Shown: positions 10,298 through 22,250, counted from the stretch's first letter. The stretch is DNA of 64,000 bases from Cryptomeria japonica (GCF_030272615.1 NC_081412.1:19261932-19325931), one strand, 5' to 3'. Program-made: numbers and translations. The notes: generated by a model not told the origin, from the letters alone.

Positions 10298-11568
10298 CTC
10301 CTCGGTAATTAAACCTCGGAAAGACTTAATTCTACGGCTTCATCTAACGGGAATAGTGTAAGTAGGGTTTATTGTTGTAAAACTCATGCACTAGAGAGAG
10401 AGAGAAAGTTTTGAATTTAGAGGTAGCAATTTTCAGTAAAATCAGCCAATCTTCCAGATTTAAGTTGTTAAATACAATCAGGACAATCTCCCAAAATTTC
10501 AGAAAAAATGTCAGGGACCGTGGCGCTTCGGAGTGCACACAGTCCCGACAACTTTTTTCGAAATTTGCAGGGATGAAAGTTATGATGATTTTGGAGCTAA
10601 TCTAAAAAAATTGAGTGGTTTTACGATCTGTAGATAGGCCAAATTAAAGTTGCAATCTCGAAATTGAACCCTACCAAGATTGTCGAAAAATGCAAAAATT
10701 TGAATTTTGAAAAAGAGAGGGAAACTGAAATTTTGAATTTTATGATTTTAGAGGGAATACCAAAAGCAATGCAAGTTTTGAAATTCAAAAGTTGACTCAA
10801 TTTCACGCAAAATTCAATTTTGAAAGCGGAAATTAAAGTTGTTGTAATTAAGCACTTAATTTCAAAAGTCACAAATTGCAAGAATTTGAATAAAGCACTG
10901 AAATTTTTAATGAATGCAAACACACTTTTCAGATTTGGGACAGTAAGAACACAATTTTGACACAAAATTTCAATTTCAATGATTTTTGAATGATTAGAAG
11001 CGTTAATCCAAGCAATCCCTAGACCAACTTTGACTTTAATTTTGAAAGTGTTAGATTTGATAAAATCAGCCAAAATTCTAGATTTTAGCAGGAAAATACA
11101 GTAAGATCTAGCTCCCGAAATTTCGGAAAAAATGTCGGGGACGATGGTGCTCGGAGTGCACATGGTCCTCGCAACTTTTTTCCAAATTTTCAGGGATGAA
11201 AGATATTGTGATTTTATTGCGGAATCCAAAGTTACAACTGATTTGGAGATGTTTTGATCAGTGAAATTGTCGGACAAAGGTTGAATCAAGAGGGTTTTAA
11301 AAATTAGGGTTTTGACACTTAACCACTTAATTTTCAAAATTAAAGCATAGATATGAATTGATAATTTGTAATAGAAGGGCAGATCTGAAACAATCATTAA
11401 CATTTAGACATTTCACAAGCTTAATTACTAAAAAGAAAATTTAGGGCTTTTATGCAATTAACCTCTAAAATTTTGCAAAAGATCAACATGGAAATGTAAT
11501 CAAGGAATTCAATTTTCAGATCTAACCATGAATAATCAGAAAGGATGTTCACGTCGGGTTCACCAAAA
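10298..11568 (-). other. E1 leader between primer-binding site and gag
   Basis: A 1.27-kb untranslated leader, AT-rich. A degenerate module of about 165 bp occurs twice (10436-10600 and 11060-11228). Each copy contains a long imperfect stem-loop (10490-10572 and 11114-11195), with arms of the type GGAAAAAA...TTTTTTCC around GGGAC...GTCC. The position fits a packaging or dimerisation signal, which is inference. A 260-codon AT-driven frame in this leader (10621-11403) looks accidental. Confidence 0.7.
11543..11568 (-). promoter_or_regulatory. E1 primer-binding site
   Basis: Directly inside the 5' LTR the element strand reads TTTTGGTGAACCCGACGTGA. The TGG start is the expected complement of a tRNA CCA end. 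I cannot name the tRNA. Element F has nearly the same sequence at 44215-44237, which supports a functional site. Confidence 0.75.
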
Positions 11569-12805
11569 TGTAAAGCAGAAAATCGCGATCGAACCCTAGT
11601 TGCTCTCCCCTCTTCCAACTCCAAGGAGAGAGAAGGGAGATTCACTAGGGTTGATGGTTTTCACTTAGGGGAGAGACTTTACATTCAAAAGAGGGGTTGA
11701 AACCCACAAGATCCAATCCCACGCAATGCAAGATTGGATGCTAAATGAGTTTCAAGGGTTATGACAGCAAGGCTACCCTCTTTTGTAAAGAATGTTGATA
11801 GAAGAATTAAGCTAGGAATGCATAGAAAGTGAGAAAGATTCGCTTATAAACTGAGATAGGAATACAGTATGAAGCTGTGGACCTGGAATTAGTAGTAAAA
11901 TGTCGATACGGCACTGTTCTGCAAATTTGAGCGAAAGTTGCCAGGACGATGGCGCCCGAGCGCCACGGTCCTCCGAAAAATCTGCGAAACGAAGGGGGAT
12001 CTATTCGTCTCTGCACAAGGATTCCAAATCTTCAATTTCAGCCGCGTACCTGCAACCTACACACAGAAAAGTGAAGACGATTGGGGGCTTAGGGATTAGG
12101 GGTTTTCCTTTAGGTCAAACCCCGGTTTTGGAATTAACCAAGAAATGAGCAATGCTGTAAATGTAAATGTCTGTAATGTAAAACAAGTACTAATACCTTG
12201 TTGTAAGGATGTTTGTATCCTTATGTGCGAAGGTATAGATGTTGTATGTTGTATGTTGTAGTAGTATGTAGTAAGTGATCTCCTCTTGAATGGTTGAATC
12301 CTTATCTTGAATGCAACACTTAGCCTTGAATGGAGACTTGAAATGATCAATTGCTTGAAGGAATGCTTGAATGCTTGAATGCTTGAATGCTTGAGTATAG
12401 TTTCCATTTTTTTTCCATCATCTCGAATGAAAGAGGAAAATGTAGTTTATATACTTGTCAATTAGGGCTGATAGACTGATTTTCCCGACCTTAGGCCGAC
12501 CAGGAAAGATAATTTCCAATTTGCAAACATAAAGACCCGAAGTCCAAAAGAGACCGGGCCCAAAATAGGACCCAGGGACCAGGGCGTTGGGCGCCCTGGT
12601 CCTGAAGGACCAAGGCGCTGGGCGCTCTGGTCCCACCTCCCGGGACAGCAGGGTGCAAAGGAGGTTCAGGCCAGGGTGCAAGAAAATGCAGTTTTCAGTG
12701 TCATAATCAGGTTTCGGGGTCTCCATTCAAGTTGCGTGTTGCGTCGCCATCGTGAAGACCGAAATGCAGTTGAAATTGCAAGTGTCACAATTTTAGGACG
12801 CTACA
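11569..12805 (-). repeat. E1 5' LTR
   Basis: Partner of 4995-6215 with scattered substitutions. It runs TGTAGC (12805) to CTTTACA (11569) in element sense. It has a TATA-like box at 12447-12454 and palindromic units at 12576-12602, 12607-12633 and 11943-11972. It is followed on the plus strand by the tatac duplication at 12806-12810. Confidence 0.93.
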
Positions 12806-12843
12806 TATACAAGTTTGATTCATGCTTTTTATATGTTGTTCAG

Positions 12844-13345
12844 GTCGATACCACTACCAGTATTGGTATGGCTATGGGATTGAGCCAGATGCAACCATCG
12901 ATATTGTCATTTGAGGTGATGATTAGAAAAATAATTTCTAATTTGTTTATATTGTGTACCTGGCTTTTATAGGGATTATCAAAATTGATGTACAATGTTT
13001 TTTTTGCAGGACTTGACTACGACCACTTTTCTTGTTCATGATAGTGGACCTCCACGTACCAGTGAGGGCATTGTAGAGCACAGTCGTATGGTAATTTATT
13101 TTAAATTTTTAGTATTTAATTACTTTATAAGTGAATTATGCAAGTAACTTCTTCTCATGTAAAATATTTTAATAATGTATAGGAGGGTGGAGACATTGAT
13201 ACCGCACAAGAGGGTGGAGTCACTGATACTGAACAGGAGGGTGGAGACACTGATATTGCACAGACATAGGATGGTGCATCTCAGGACCACGTGCAACATG
13301 ATGATTCATCTCAGCCACCTTCACGTGGAGTGAAGAGGACTGCAG
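12844..13345 (+). pseudogene. Decayed multi-exon gene, 3' exons (continuation of 3797-4893)
   Basis: Three exon-like blocks with GT-AG borders: 12844-12915 (72 bp), 13010-13090 (81 bp) and 13183-13345 (163 bp, ending at CAG|GTGAG). The first two are multiples of three and all stay in one frame. The last carries an eight-residue unit repeated three times (EGGDIDTA, EGGVTDTE, EGGDTDIA). One in-frame stop follows near 13267. Taking E1 and one tatac out leaves an intron of about 134 bp (4894-4994 plus 12811-12843), a normal size beside its neighbours. No further exon was recognised after 13345. Confidence 0.5.
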
Positions 13346-13844
13346 GTGAGATGCATGTGAGTTCTTAGATTATATATTTTAGAGCATGTCAGGCTATTGT
13401 ATTATGAACTTTTTATGATGACACTTGTTATGTTATCTCAAGACTTGTTATTATGTGATTATATATAGGACTTGTTGTTATGTGATTATATATAGGACTT
13501 TTTATTATGTCATTTCATTGCTATTATGATATTAGGGCGTGTTATGTGATTTGGCGCACTCTAGTGATTATGTATGCGATGTTATTTTGTTATTATGTTA
13601 TTTGGATATGTTTTAATGTCATTTCCTTATTTTTATTTTTTCAAGACTTTCTATTATGTCATTAGGAATTGTTATGTGATTGTATATAGGACTTTTTATT
13701 TATGACTTGTTACATGTGATCTATTTATGACTTTATATTTTAACATTGTGATTGATCATCTTATAGAGCAACATTTTATAATTCAATAAAATAATTATCC
13801 CAATTTATAATAACATCCTATTCTTAAAATAATAATAAAATCAA
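13346..13844. other. AT-rich stretch with degenerate short tandem repeats
   Basis: No gene seen. A motif close to gtgattatatataggactt recurs, with variants of acttgttattatg, between about 13430 and 13720. It begins as the intron after the exon ending 13345; no acceptor or later exon could be recognised. Confidence 0.5.
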
Positions 13845-14100
13845 GAACTTACAATTAATCTATGAAGAGACTATGATAAAATAAATATATCATAAAAAAA
13901 AGAATTCAATTGTAACACAATTACAATGTGCACAAAATAACATTAAGAAGAAGATAACTAATACAATATTGTTTATGAAACCAAAATTGTATCAAATGTA
14001 GACAAATACAATGTTAAAGGGACAAAGAAAAACAATTATCATGATTAAATATAAAAGAGTTCACACAAGTAACACAAACTTACATGAATATAAATTTGAT
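13845..14100. repeat. Direct repeat, copy 1 (256 bp)
   Basis: Starts gaacttacaattaatc and ends ataaatttgat. Copy 2 lies at 14771-15027 in the same orientation with only scattered differences. No LTR-type TG...CA ends are present. Confidence 0.88.
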
Positions 14101-14770
14101 ATGAAAATTATAAAAGGATTATTAATTATAAATTAATCTCATAGAGGAATCCAATAGATTGATGCAACTAAGGCTAACCAAATTATTAGGAAGGTTTGAA
14201 GAACATTATTCAATGATTTGATAAGCTTTGTAGATTTCCTAGCCCTTGATGTTTGAGTGATACAAAATTAGATGTAATAGACATTTGATTGGAAGTAGAC
14301 ATAGATTCTTTCTTGTCAATTTTTTTTTGATATGCATAATTCTTTTGACATTTTGAAGGGTTGGAATAAGTAAAGGAAGCCTTGCTATATAGAATAATTA
14401 CATTGAAAGATGGTAGGTGAACATTTTGACCTTCTTTTCCATAATATAATTCATTTATATAGATATAACAAAGCCATTGGGCAATGAGTGTGTAACAACC
14501 TCGAATGCAAAATGTGTAATAGAGTAAGAGCTACAAACATAGCATCGACTTTCCTCTTAAGTTGACCACACTAATTTACTAGTGTATTGAAGGTATATAA
14601 ATGTGGATAATATTGGTATGAAAAGCATGGACATAATGGAGGATGGCTAAAGAGAGTGAGAGATAGGAGGCAATAGAATGGTAGTAAAATAAAAAATCAC
14701 ACTATAAATATAGATTTGTCATACAATGATATATATAGAGTTGTCATATTTTAGACATAATTCTACCTTT
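14101..14770. other. Sequence between the two direct repeats
   Basis: AT-rich with no clear gene. A short minus-strand stretch (about 14225-14365) translates without stops into a Lys/Ser-rich segment (KKESMSTSNQMSITSN) and could be an exon remnant of the neighbouring transposase-like gene; weak. Confidence 0.35.
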
Positions 14771-15027
14771 GAACTTACATTTAATCTATGAAGAGATTAC
14801 GATAAAATAAATATATCATAAAAAATTATAATTCAATTGTAACACAATTACAATGTGCACAAAATAACATTAACAAGGAGATAACTAATACAATGTTGCT
14901 TATGAAACCAAAATTGTATCAAATGTAGACAAACACAATGTTAAAGGGACAAAGAAAAACAATTATCATGATTAAATATAAAAGAGTTCACACAAGTAAC
15001 ACAAACTTACATGCATATAAATTTGAT
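14771..15027. repeat. Direct repeat, copy 2 (257 bp)
   Basis: Second copy of 13845-14100. The spacing of about 0.93 kb start to start suggests a segmental duplication beside the transposase-like pseudogene. Confidence 0.88.
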
Positions 15028-15054
15028 TCAACCTAATGTACCATCTGCTTCCTC

Positions 15055-18000
15055 TCTCTTTTGCAATGTGTCTATGATTGCCTCATGCTCTTCTACTAAA
15101 AGTGTCGACAATACCTTATTAGCAGGTCTACCTTTGTATCTTTCAATTTGATGTTTGTTGCCACCACCAAATGAGAATAGTGTATAATCTTCTTTTTTGA
15201 TTGGTAGTCTTCATAAGCTGGTAAGTCATTTCTTCTTGTTAAGTATTTGTGTAGCCATGTGCCAACTACCACAACAGACCCAACTGGATACCGAAAACCA
15301 TCATCATCTACTTGATCACATATCAAATTTTTCTTAGGTTCTACACATCTAGATAGCCAATAATCAACCTGCTCATCATTATCCTTAGGTGCAACAAGAA
15401 ATACACATGTCCTAGAAAACAAATTTAAGTACATGTAGAAATAAAACTTGTTAGAATTTATAATTCAAATATGTAATCATAAATTATATGACAATACATA
15501 AAAATATATAATTTAAAGTTATAAACAAGAAATTGAATTAAACTACCAGGTTGTATGAGGTTTGAAACACGATCATAATCTTCTGATGCAAATGCATGAT
15601 CTGGGTCTTCATTTATTCTAACATCTTTATATTGTGTCTCAGTAGGTGTTAAGGATTTGTGTTGTCATTCTTTGACCCATTCCGTATTCTCGCATTCTTC
15701 CCATTCACCTGCAACACAAAATTGACAAAAACATGCAAGCTCTCTAGTCCATATAGTCCAAGTGTTAGAATTAGAACTCTTAAATGAATGCCATCTAGAT
15801 GACCCATTGATTGTATCACAATCATATCTTGGAAGGATATTCTCCTCTTGAACTAACCAAAAGAAATGTCTAATTGTAGAGTTCTGACTTGATCCCATGG
15901 ATAAATTTGCACTACACCAATCCACAATTGCACTTGCATTTTGAAATTTATCCTTTTCCTCGAATTTGAGTTGCTCTCTACAAAGGGCTCTCTTAACACA
16001 TGCACCAACACCATCATGTTCTCCTTTACTATGTCCATCCCCAAAAAAACTCTGCATGTGTTCGATATTAGTTTTCTTATGAATCCTACTCAACCAATAA
16101 AAATTCTAGCATTCTTGAATTGCCCTATGCAATTATCAGATTATGTTAGATGTTGTGTCATCTGAATTTCTCTTTCCCTCAAATTCTGAAAAAAGGTCTT
16201 GAAGCAATACTGGACAAACTCAAATGAGTGTAATTTATTATCACTCATATAGAAATGGTACTCTCTCAAAAATTTGCGATCCTCTTTTGTACTATCTGGT
16301 GCATGCCTATAGACAATATGGACAAAAATAGATACTTGTACTGAATTGTAGTATTGTGATTGGACCTCATCTTGTGGTGCAAGCGTGTAGTTCTCTGCAA
16401 AGTCAACAACCGAAAGTATACTACTAACAGGAAATGTATCCTTTCATATTCGAAACTGACCATCAAGCCATCTAGCATTTTGAGTGTGTTTAACATATTT
16501 AGGTACGATGTTACTCTTGAATTCATTCATAAATGCATGAACACTAACTTTTTCAGTGATTAGATCACAACGTTTTCTAACCTTTCCATCCTTCAGTGGA
16601 TACTCAATGATTTTAAATCTTTTAACATCAACTAATTATTGTCCAAAACCATTTGAAATATTTTCATGCAAACATTTATCCACCAATGCAAGATTGCCAC
16701 ATATATCACATACACCAGAAACACATGCATTGAAAAGAAAATTTTGTTCATTTAGTGGGTTGCAAAACAAAATTGAAATAAACTCCTTTATAGTTTCAGG
16801 TGGTATATTTATACCACATTCTTGGAATATTCCATTACTATGCATGGTAACACGTATATATTGAAATACATCATAATGGTAGCAAAATTGAACATGAGTT
16901 TTGCAACAACATGTGACTCTTTCCTTGTTAATTCGAACATGCCAAGGTTTACACTTTTCAAAAGACCTTTGCCAAATGCTAATAGTCAACACCTTATCAT
17001 CCAATTTTTTTTTATACAATTCAATTTGAGTCATGTCCAATAGGTGTTTTGGATGTGGATCATGAATTTTTGACCCAACTCTTAATTTAAGAACATCTCT
17101 AACATTAGGTGATACTCTCGTATTATCGTGCCAAAATTTTTTGATCAAATTTTTTGATCAAATTTTTTACTTCACCAGTAAGTTTCATATAAGACCTTGG
17201 TAGTCTACCACTAAAAGTCCACAATTTGTTTGCCAGATCACTTTCAAAATTAACTCTTCTTTTTACAACTCTTGACAAATTTTTGCGATGAATATTAAGA
17301 TATCCACTTATGTTACTCATCATTATTTTATTAGAAGTTGTTTGGCTTACTAAAGTTGTTGTTATTTCCCATTGTGCCACATTTTTATCTTTAGAATGGA
17401 TTTTCTTTCTAATTGTACCAAAGGCGCTAGCAACAGTTGATACAACTTGTTTAAAGACTCGTCCTTCTTCTTCGATTTGACGTAAAAGCTTAACTTCTTC
17501 ATCACTTTTCAAATTTTAGTCATTTTAATTAGTTGTACCATTAATTGACATTGAAACCCAAATTTCTTATTATAAAAAAATGTCCAGACAATCTATTTGC
17601 ATGTGTCCTAATCTGTCTCCATGAAACTAAGCAAGGAAGATTGTCTATTACATCACTTTTAATTTCAAAATTTTCATTCGTTTGATTATCATTCAAACAT
17701 GTTTCATTTTCAATTGGTGTTTCCATGTCTACATACACATTATTGGTTTTAGTTGCAGGTGGATTTTCAATTTCATTTGGAATTTCAAATTTGGTTTCAA
17801 TTTCAGTTTCAAGTTGAGATCTAGTTTCATTTGGGGTTTCAATTTGGATTTCAATTTCAGTTTCAACTTGAGTTATAATTTCATTTGTGGTTCTATTTTT
17901 CAATTATAATTTCATTTAATAAGTAACCTGCTTCTACTAAATCACCAATTTCTTCATGAGAAAAAACATAGGGTTGTGAAGACATACATGTATCCAATAA

Positions 18001-18228
18001 TAGATTAGAAGATACACCTGAATTAAATGGTTCTATTGTGTTTCCTTCGTCAGCATTTATGGTCTCATTGATGTTCTTCTCTTCTGAAACGATTGTGGAA
18101 CTTGAAGCTCCTTGTCTCATTCTTGATCTTCTCTCTCGTTGACACATTGCCTCCTTATCCCTATTTGGTGCAATCTCCTTAGTTGTCAGAACCTTCCTTT
18201 GCCTCTTCCTGCATTGATTTGATCCCAT
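15055..18228 (-). pseudogene. DDE transposase-like gene, broken (uncharacterised family)
   Basis: Pieces in gene order: 18228-17893 (start MGSNQCRKRQ, basic), 17903-17541 (Glu/Ile/Thr-rich), 17512-17123, then 17148-16636 with FWHDNTRVSPNVRDVLKLRVG and two Cys clusters (CCCKTH, CDICGNLALVDKC), probably zinc-binding. Next, 16560-16093 holds VVDFAENYTLAPQDEVQSQY and SDNCIGQFKNARIF. After that, 16093-15665 holds FFGDGHSKGEHDGVGACVKR, and 15434-15096 a tail (YPVGSVVVVGT). I recall the run D(F/Y)AENY, SD.C..Q(F/Y)K, GH.KG..DG...KR from uncharacterised transposase-like proteins of animals and plants; the spaced acidic residues fit a DDE catalytic core. Stops near 16141 and 16090 and several frame changes show it is dead here. 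The family name is not certain. Confidence 0.65.
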
Positions 18229-19374
18229 GGTACACCAAAATTTGAATTCAAATCGATCTCCTTACCAAATCGACAATAAGACAAACAAAGAGAATGATTA
18301 ATCAAAACATTCTCTTTGCAGATCGTTCTTGTTAGGCAATGATTGAAAAATCATTCAATCATTGGGATTTGTGCTTGTGGGCCAGATTATGGCCCAATGG
18401 ATCTTTTCAGAAATGGGCACCCATTATTTAATGAAACGGGTGCCCATTTTATAATCAGGTGCCCATTTCGCTTTCAACAGTACAAAGCAAAACGAGCGCC
18501 CGTTTGTTAAAATTAGGGGCAGGAAACAACCCTTAGCATTGTTTTTTCCTTTGAGATAGGCTTGGTCCCACCAAGCCTATGCTTGGACCTCCGAAAAAAG
18601 GACTAAGGTAAAACGACATTAGATTTCTACCTTGGCCTAATTTTTTGAGGGCCTTTCTGATTGAATTTTTTGACGAAACGAAAACCCATTAGAGTTTTCA
18701 GCGTCCCGATTTTAGAAATGTAAATTTCAGAGTGATAAGTTTATTTTTACTATTTTTGTATTATTTATTAATCAAAAGAGGAACCTAAACCTAAAATACC
18801 AAGGTTCACTAAAACTTTAATAACTTTTTTGTTTTTAGGATTTTAGAAAAATAAATTATATGATATCAATCTACATACAATTCTTTTGAATATTAAAAAC
18901 AAAAATTGAAAATATGAAAGTTTCATCAAATTTTGGTGGTCATACACCCGTTATGAAAATATACTTTATTGTCAACTAAAATTAATAAAAAAAAAATATT
19001 CAATAAAAAATAAGTAAAAATATCCTCACCAATATTTGGTGTCTTAGGTATCATTTCCCAGAAGGATTTGCAAAAATTCATTTATTTGCATAAAAAATGG
19101 GTGGTCGTACACATGTGTGGTATGGTCCTGAAACATGCATTTTGAAAAAATGGTTTTTAAACATGCCTACTAAAAAGGGATTTCTAGCATGTGGGTATTA
19201 AAATAAATTACATATTTGAAAAGTAGACTCTGAGCACTACATTTTCTATTACTGAAGTTTTTTGAGATTCAATCTCTAAGTGCATCAAATTTTGACATCA
19301 ATCAACAGAAAATTTGAAAATTAGAGAAAACACTGCTACTTTTTGCCCAAATGTGGGACTCAACTTCTTGCAGC
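18229..19374. other. Non-coding flank of the transposase-like gene
   Basis: No gene seen. A perfect 12-bp inverted repeat, aaatgggcaccc (18411-18422) and gggtgcccattt (18438-18449), is followed by a third copy of most of the motif at 18458-18468. It could be a promoter element or remains of a transposon end; no partner was found beyond 13.3 kb. The rest is AT-rich. The stretch ends where truncated Copia-A2 begins. Confidence 0.5.
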
Positions 19375-20970
19375 CACCCATATATCAATTGTTGCCATAT
19401 TATTACAGTAAATTGTTATAGGTTTTTTGCATTTTACCTTTATGTCCTTTAATATTTGCTTAATCTTTAATACTTGGGTACAATTAGTTGTTGCTGCAAC
19501 ATATTTCAATTCTGTTGTTGATAAAGATGTACAACTCTGTTTCTTGCTCAACCAAGAAACTAGTCTGCTACTAAGAAAGAATGCTCTGCTGGGGGTGCTC
19601 TTTTTGTCATCTACATCTCCTGCCCAATTTGCATCTATGTATGCACATAAAGAAAAATTTTCATCTTTAGGATACCATAAGCTAAGATTTGTAGTGCCTT
19701 GTAGATACCAAAAAAATCCTTTTCACTACTGATTCGTGATTTTTTTTTAGGATTACTTTGAAATCTTGAAACAATACATACTGCATTCATAATATTAGGT
19801 CTTGTTTGTGTCAAATACAATAAACCTCTTATCATAGACTTGTATCTAGTCAGATTAACAGGCGTTGATTCATCTTTCAATGATAGTTTATTAGTTGTAG
19901 TCATAGGTGTGCTTACCAGTTTAGAGTTTTCCATGCCAAATTTCTTTAGTAATTCCTTCTAGTACTTTGATTGACTTATGAATATACCTTTGTCAGTTTG
20001 TGAAATCTGCAATCCTAAAAATAATTTTATCTCCCCAATCATAGACATTTTGAATTCTTCCTGCATCTTATTAAAAAAGTCTTTACATAATCCATCTTCT
20101 CCTCCAAAAATTATATCATCAACAAAAACTTCTATAACCAAGATGTCATCATTAGTCACTTTGAAATATAAGTTGTTGTCAGCATTACCTTTAGTGTAAC
20201 CAATCTTCAAAAGATATTTTTCCAATCTAGCATACCAAGCTCTAGGAGCTTGCTTTAATCCATATAAAGTTTTTCTTAACCTGCATACCATATCTTTGTC
20301 ATTTGTCAATGAAAATCCACCCGTTTGTTCAATGCAAACTTCCTCTTCAATATCACCATTTAGAAATGCACATTTAACATCCATTTGATATACTTTGTAG
20401 TTCTTGTGTGTTGTAAAAGCTAAGAATAATCTGATTGCCTCAATTCTAGCTATCAGTGCAAAGGTTTCATTATAATCAATTCCTTCTTTCTGCGAATAGC
20501 CCTTACACACTAATCTTTCTTTTTTTTCTGATTACCTTACCATCTTCATTAAGTTTATTTTTGAATACCCATTTAGTTCCAATTACATTTTTGTCTTTAG
20601 GTCGGGGAACCAATGTCCATGTGTTATTCTTTTTAATTTGTTCCAATTCATCTTCCATAGCTTTAATCCAATGTTTATCTTCACATGCCTCATTAACTGA
20701 TGCTAGTTCAATTTGAGAAATTAAACATTCCTCTTCATTTATCAATCTTCCTCTAGTCATAACACCTTGATACTTGTTCCCAATTATCTAACTTTCAGAG
20801 TGATTCAATCTTACACACTGGGGTGTTTTTACTTCTTGTTGTTCTTTAGTCACTGTGGAATTTTTCAGATGATGCCAGTGTGACTGGATCAACATTTTGT
20901 ACTAGTGTACTCATTGTAGGTTCATTTGATATTATCTCTATTGCCAGTTCAGAGTCCATGTACCTTGAAT
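19375..20970 (-). pseudogene. Copia-A2 reverse transcriptase and RNase H remnant
   Basis: 20760-20503 begins the reverse transcriptase (ELEQIKKNNTWTLVPRPK). 20510-19959 carries MDVKCAFLNG and the catalytic box FVDDIIFGGEDG. 19934-19635 is the connection (TRYKSMIRGLLYLTQTRP). 19551-19360 is RNase H (SKKQSCTSLSTTE), which stops abruptly after NNMATID. Frame changes separate these pieces, including one in the A-run near 20510. Non-functional. Confidence 0.92.
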
Positions 20971-20989
20971 TACCTCTAAACTGTTAATC

Positions 20990-22250
20990 AATCTTCACAT
21001 TTGCACTCTCAACAATTTTCTATGATCTCTTATTTAAACATCTATATGCCTTTCTCTTAGATGAATAACCAAGAAATATTCCTTCTTCACTTCTAGGATA
21101 AAATTTACCAATATACTCATCTCTTCTAATATAACATTTACTTTCAAATATTCTGAAATATTTAAGAGTAGGAGTATTACCAAACCATAGTTCATGAGGG
21201 GTCTTACCGATTTCACCTTTGATGTGAACTTTGTTGAATGTGTAAACCATTGTACTTACTATTTCTCTTCAATATACATGAGATAGATTTGCTTCTGATA
21301 ACATACTTCTAACTGCATCTAGAAAAGTTATGTTCTTTCTTTCCACAACTCCATTTTGATGGGGTGTCTGAGGTACTGATAGTTGTCTCCTAATTCCATT
21401 CACTTCACAAAAGGTATTAAATTCCTTAGATGTGAATTCACCTCCTTGATCTGATCTCAAACACTTGATTTTCTTACCGATTTCATTATCTACCATCACC
21501 TTGAATAGTTTGAATTTCCCAAGGGCTTCTGATTTCTCTTTGAGAAAAGTAACCCAACACATTCTAGAATAGTCATCAATGATTAGCATAACATACCAAT
21601 CTCCTTGTAAACTTCTAGTTCTTGTTGGACCACATAAATCAATATGAATTAAGTCAAGAGCATTATTGGATTTTTCTGGAATACTCTTAAAAGTTTCTCT
21701 AACTTGCTTTCCAAATTGACATTCCTTACATATCGGATTGTGAGGTTTAATAATCTTAGGTATATCCCTTACTGCCTTAGTTGTACTGATTTTCACAATG
21801 CAATCAAAATTTACATGACAAAGTCTCTTATGCCATAACCAACTTTCATCAATATGTGCAATCAAGCATTCTTTCTCATTGTTAATCAAATGAAAGATAT
21901 TACCTCTAGTTTGATTACCAGTTGCAATTTCGAAGTCAGTTCTGTTCATGATTTTGCATTTACCATTCTTGAATTGTAATTGAAATCATTTTTCAACTAA
22001 TTGACCAACACTCAAAAGATTATGCTTCAAACCTTCAACATAGTAAACATTATCAGTATTGTGCTTACCATCAAAAGATATAGTGCCTTTTCCTTTGATC
22101 AAACAAGCTTTATCATCCCCAAATCTTACTAGATCTCTATTGTATTTTTGAAAGGTTAAGAATTTACTTTTATCACCAGTCATATGATGTGAACATCCAG
22201 AATCAATGATCCATTCATCTTTATCTTCAATTTTAGTTGTCGGGGACTGC
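20990..22250 (-). pseudogene. Copia-A2 protease and integrase remnant
   Basis: The protease active site IIDSGCSHHMTG is intact near 22170-22215, unlike in A3. 21949-21269 covers the pre-integrase zinc region (WLWHKRLCHVNFD...CKECQFGK) and the integrase core with its three acidic residues in HIDLCGP, SDQGGEF and VVERKN. 21250-21020 is the C-terminal integrase part (TPHELWFGNTPTLKYF). Stops near 21990, 21270 and 21018 break the frame. Confidence 0.92.

Larger units (their letters stand above)
4995..12805 (-). mobile_element. E1: non-autonomous Ty3-like LTR retrotransposon (Gag-protease only)
   Basis: A complete 7.8-kb element on the minus strand. It has two LTRs (4995-6215 and 11569-12805), a primer-binding site, a polypurine tract and perfect tatac duplications. 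The roughly 5.35-kb interior has one long frame (6962-10297) with Gag and aspartic-protease-like domains. Neither strand shows reverse transcriptase, RNase H or integrase motifs. LTR ends are TGTAGC and CTTTACA (the latter mutated to CTTTATA in the left copy). It lies inside a short intron of the 3797-13345 gene. The Gag type points to the plant Ty3/gypsy Tat-Athila side, so mobilisation by a related full element is inferred. Confidence 0.93.

Noticed and set aside
10621-11403. 260-codon minus-strand frame in the E1 leader
   Set aside because: Composition (Phe, Lys, Ile, Leu) is that of translated AT-rich DNA, it overlaps the repeated stem-loop modules, and no domain is visible. Its openness is probably chance.
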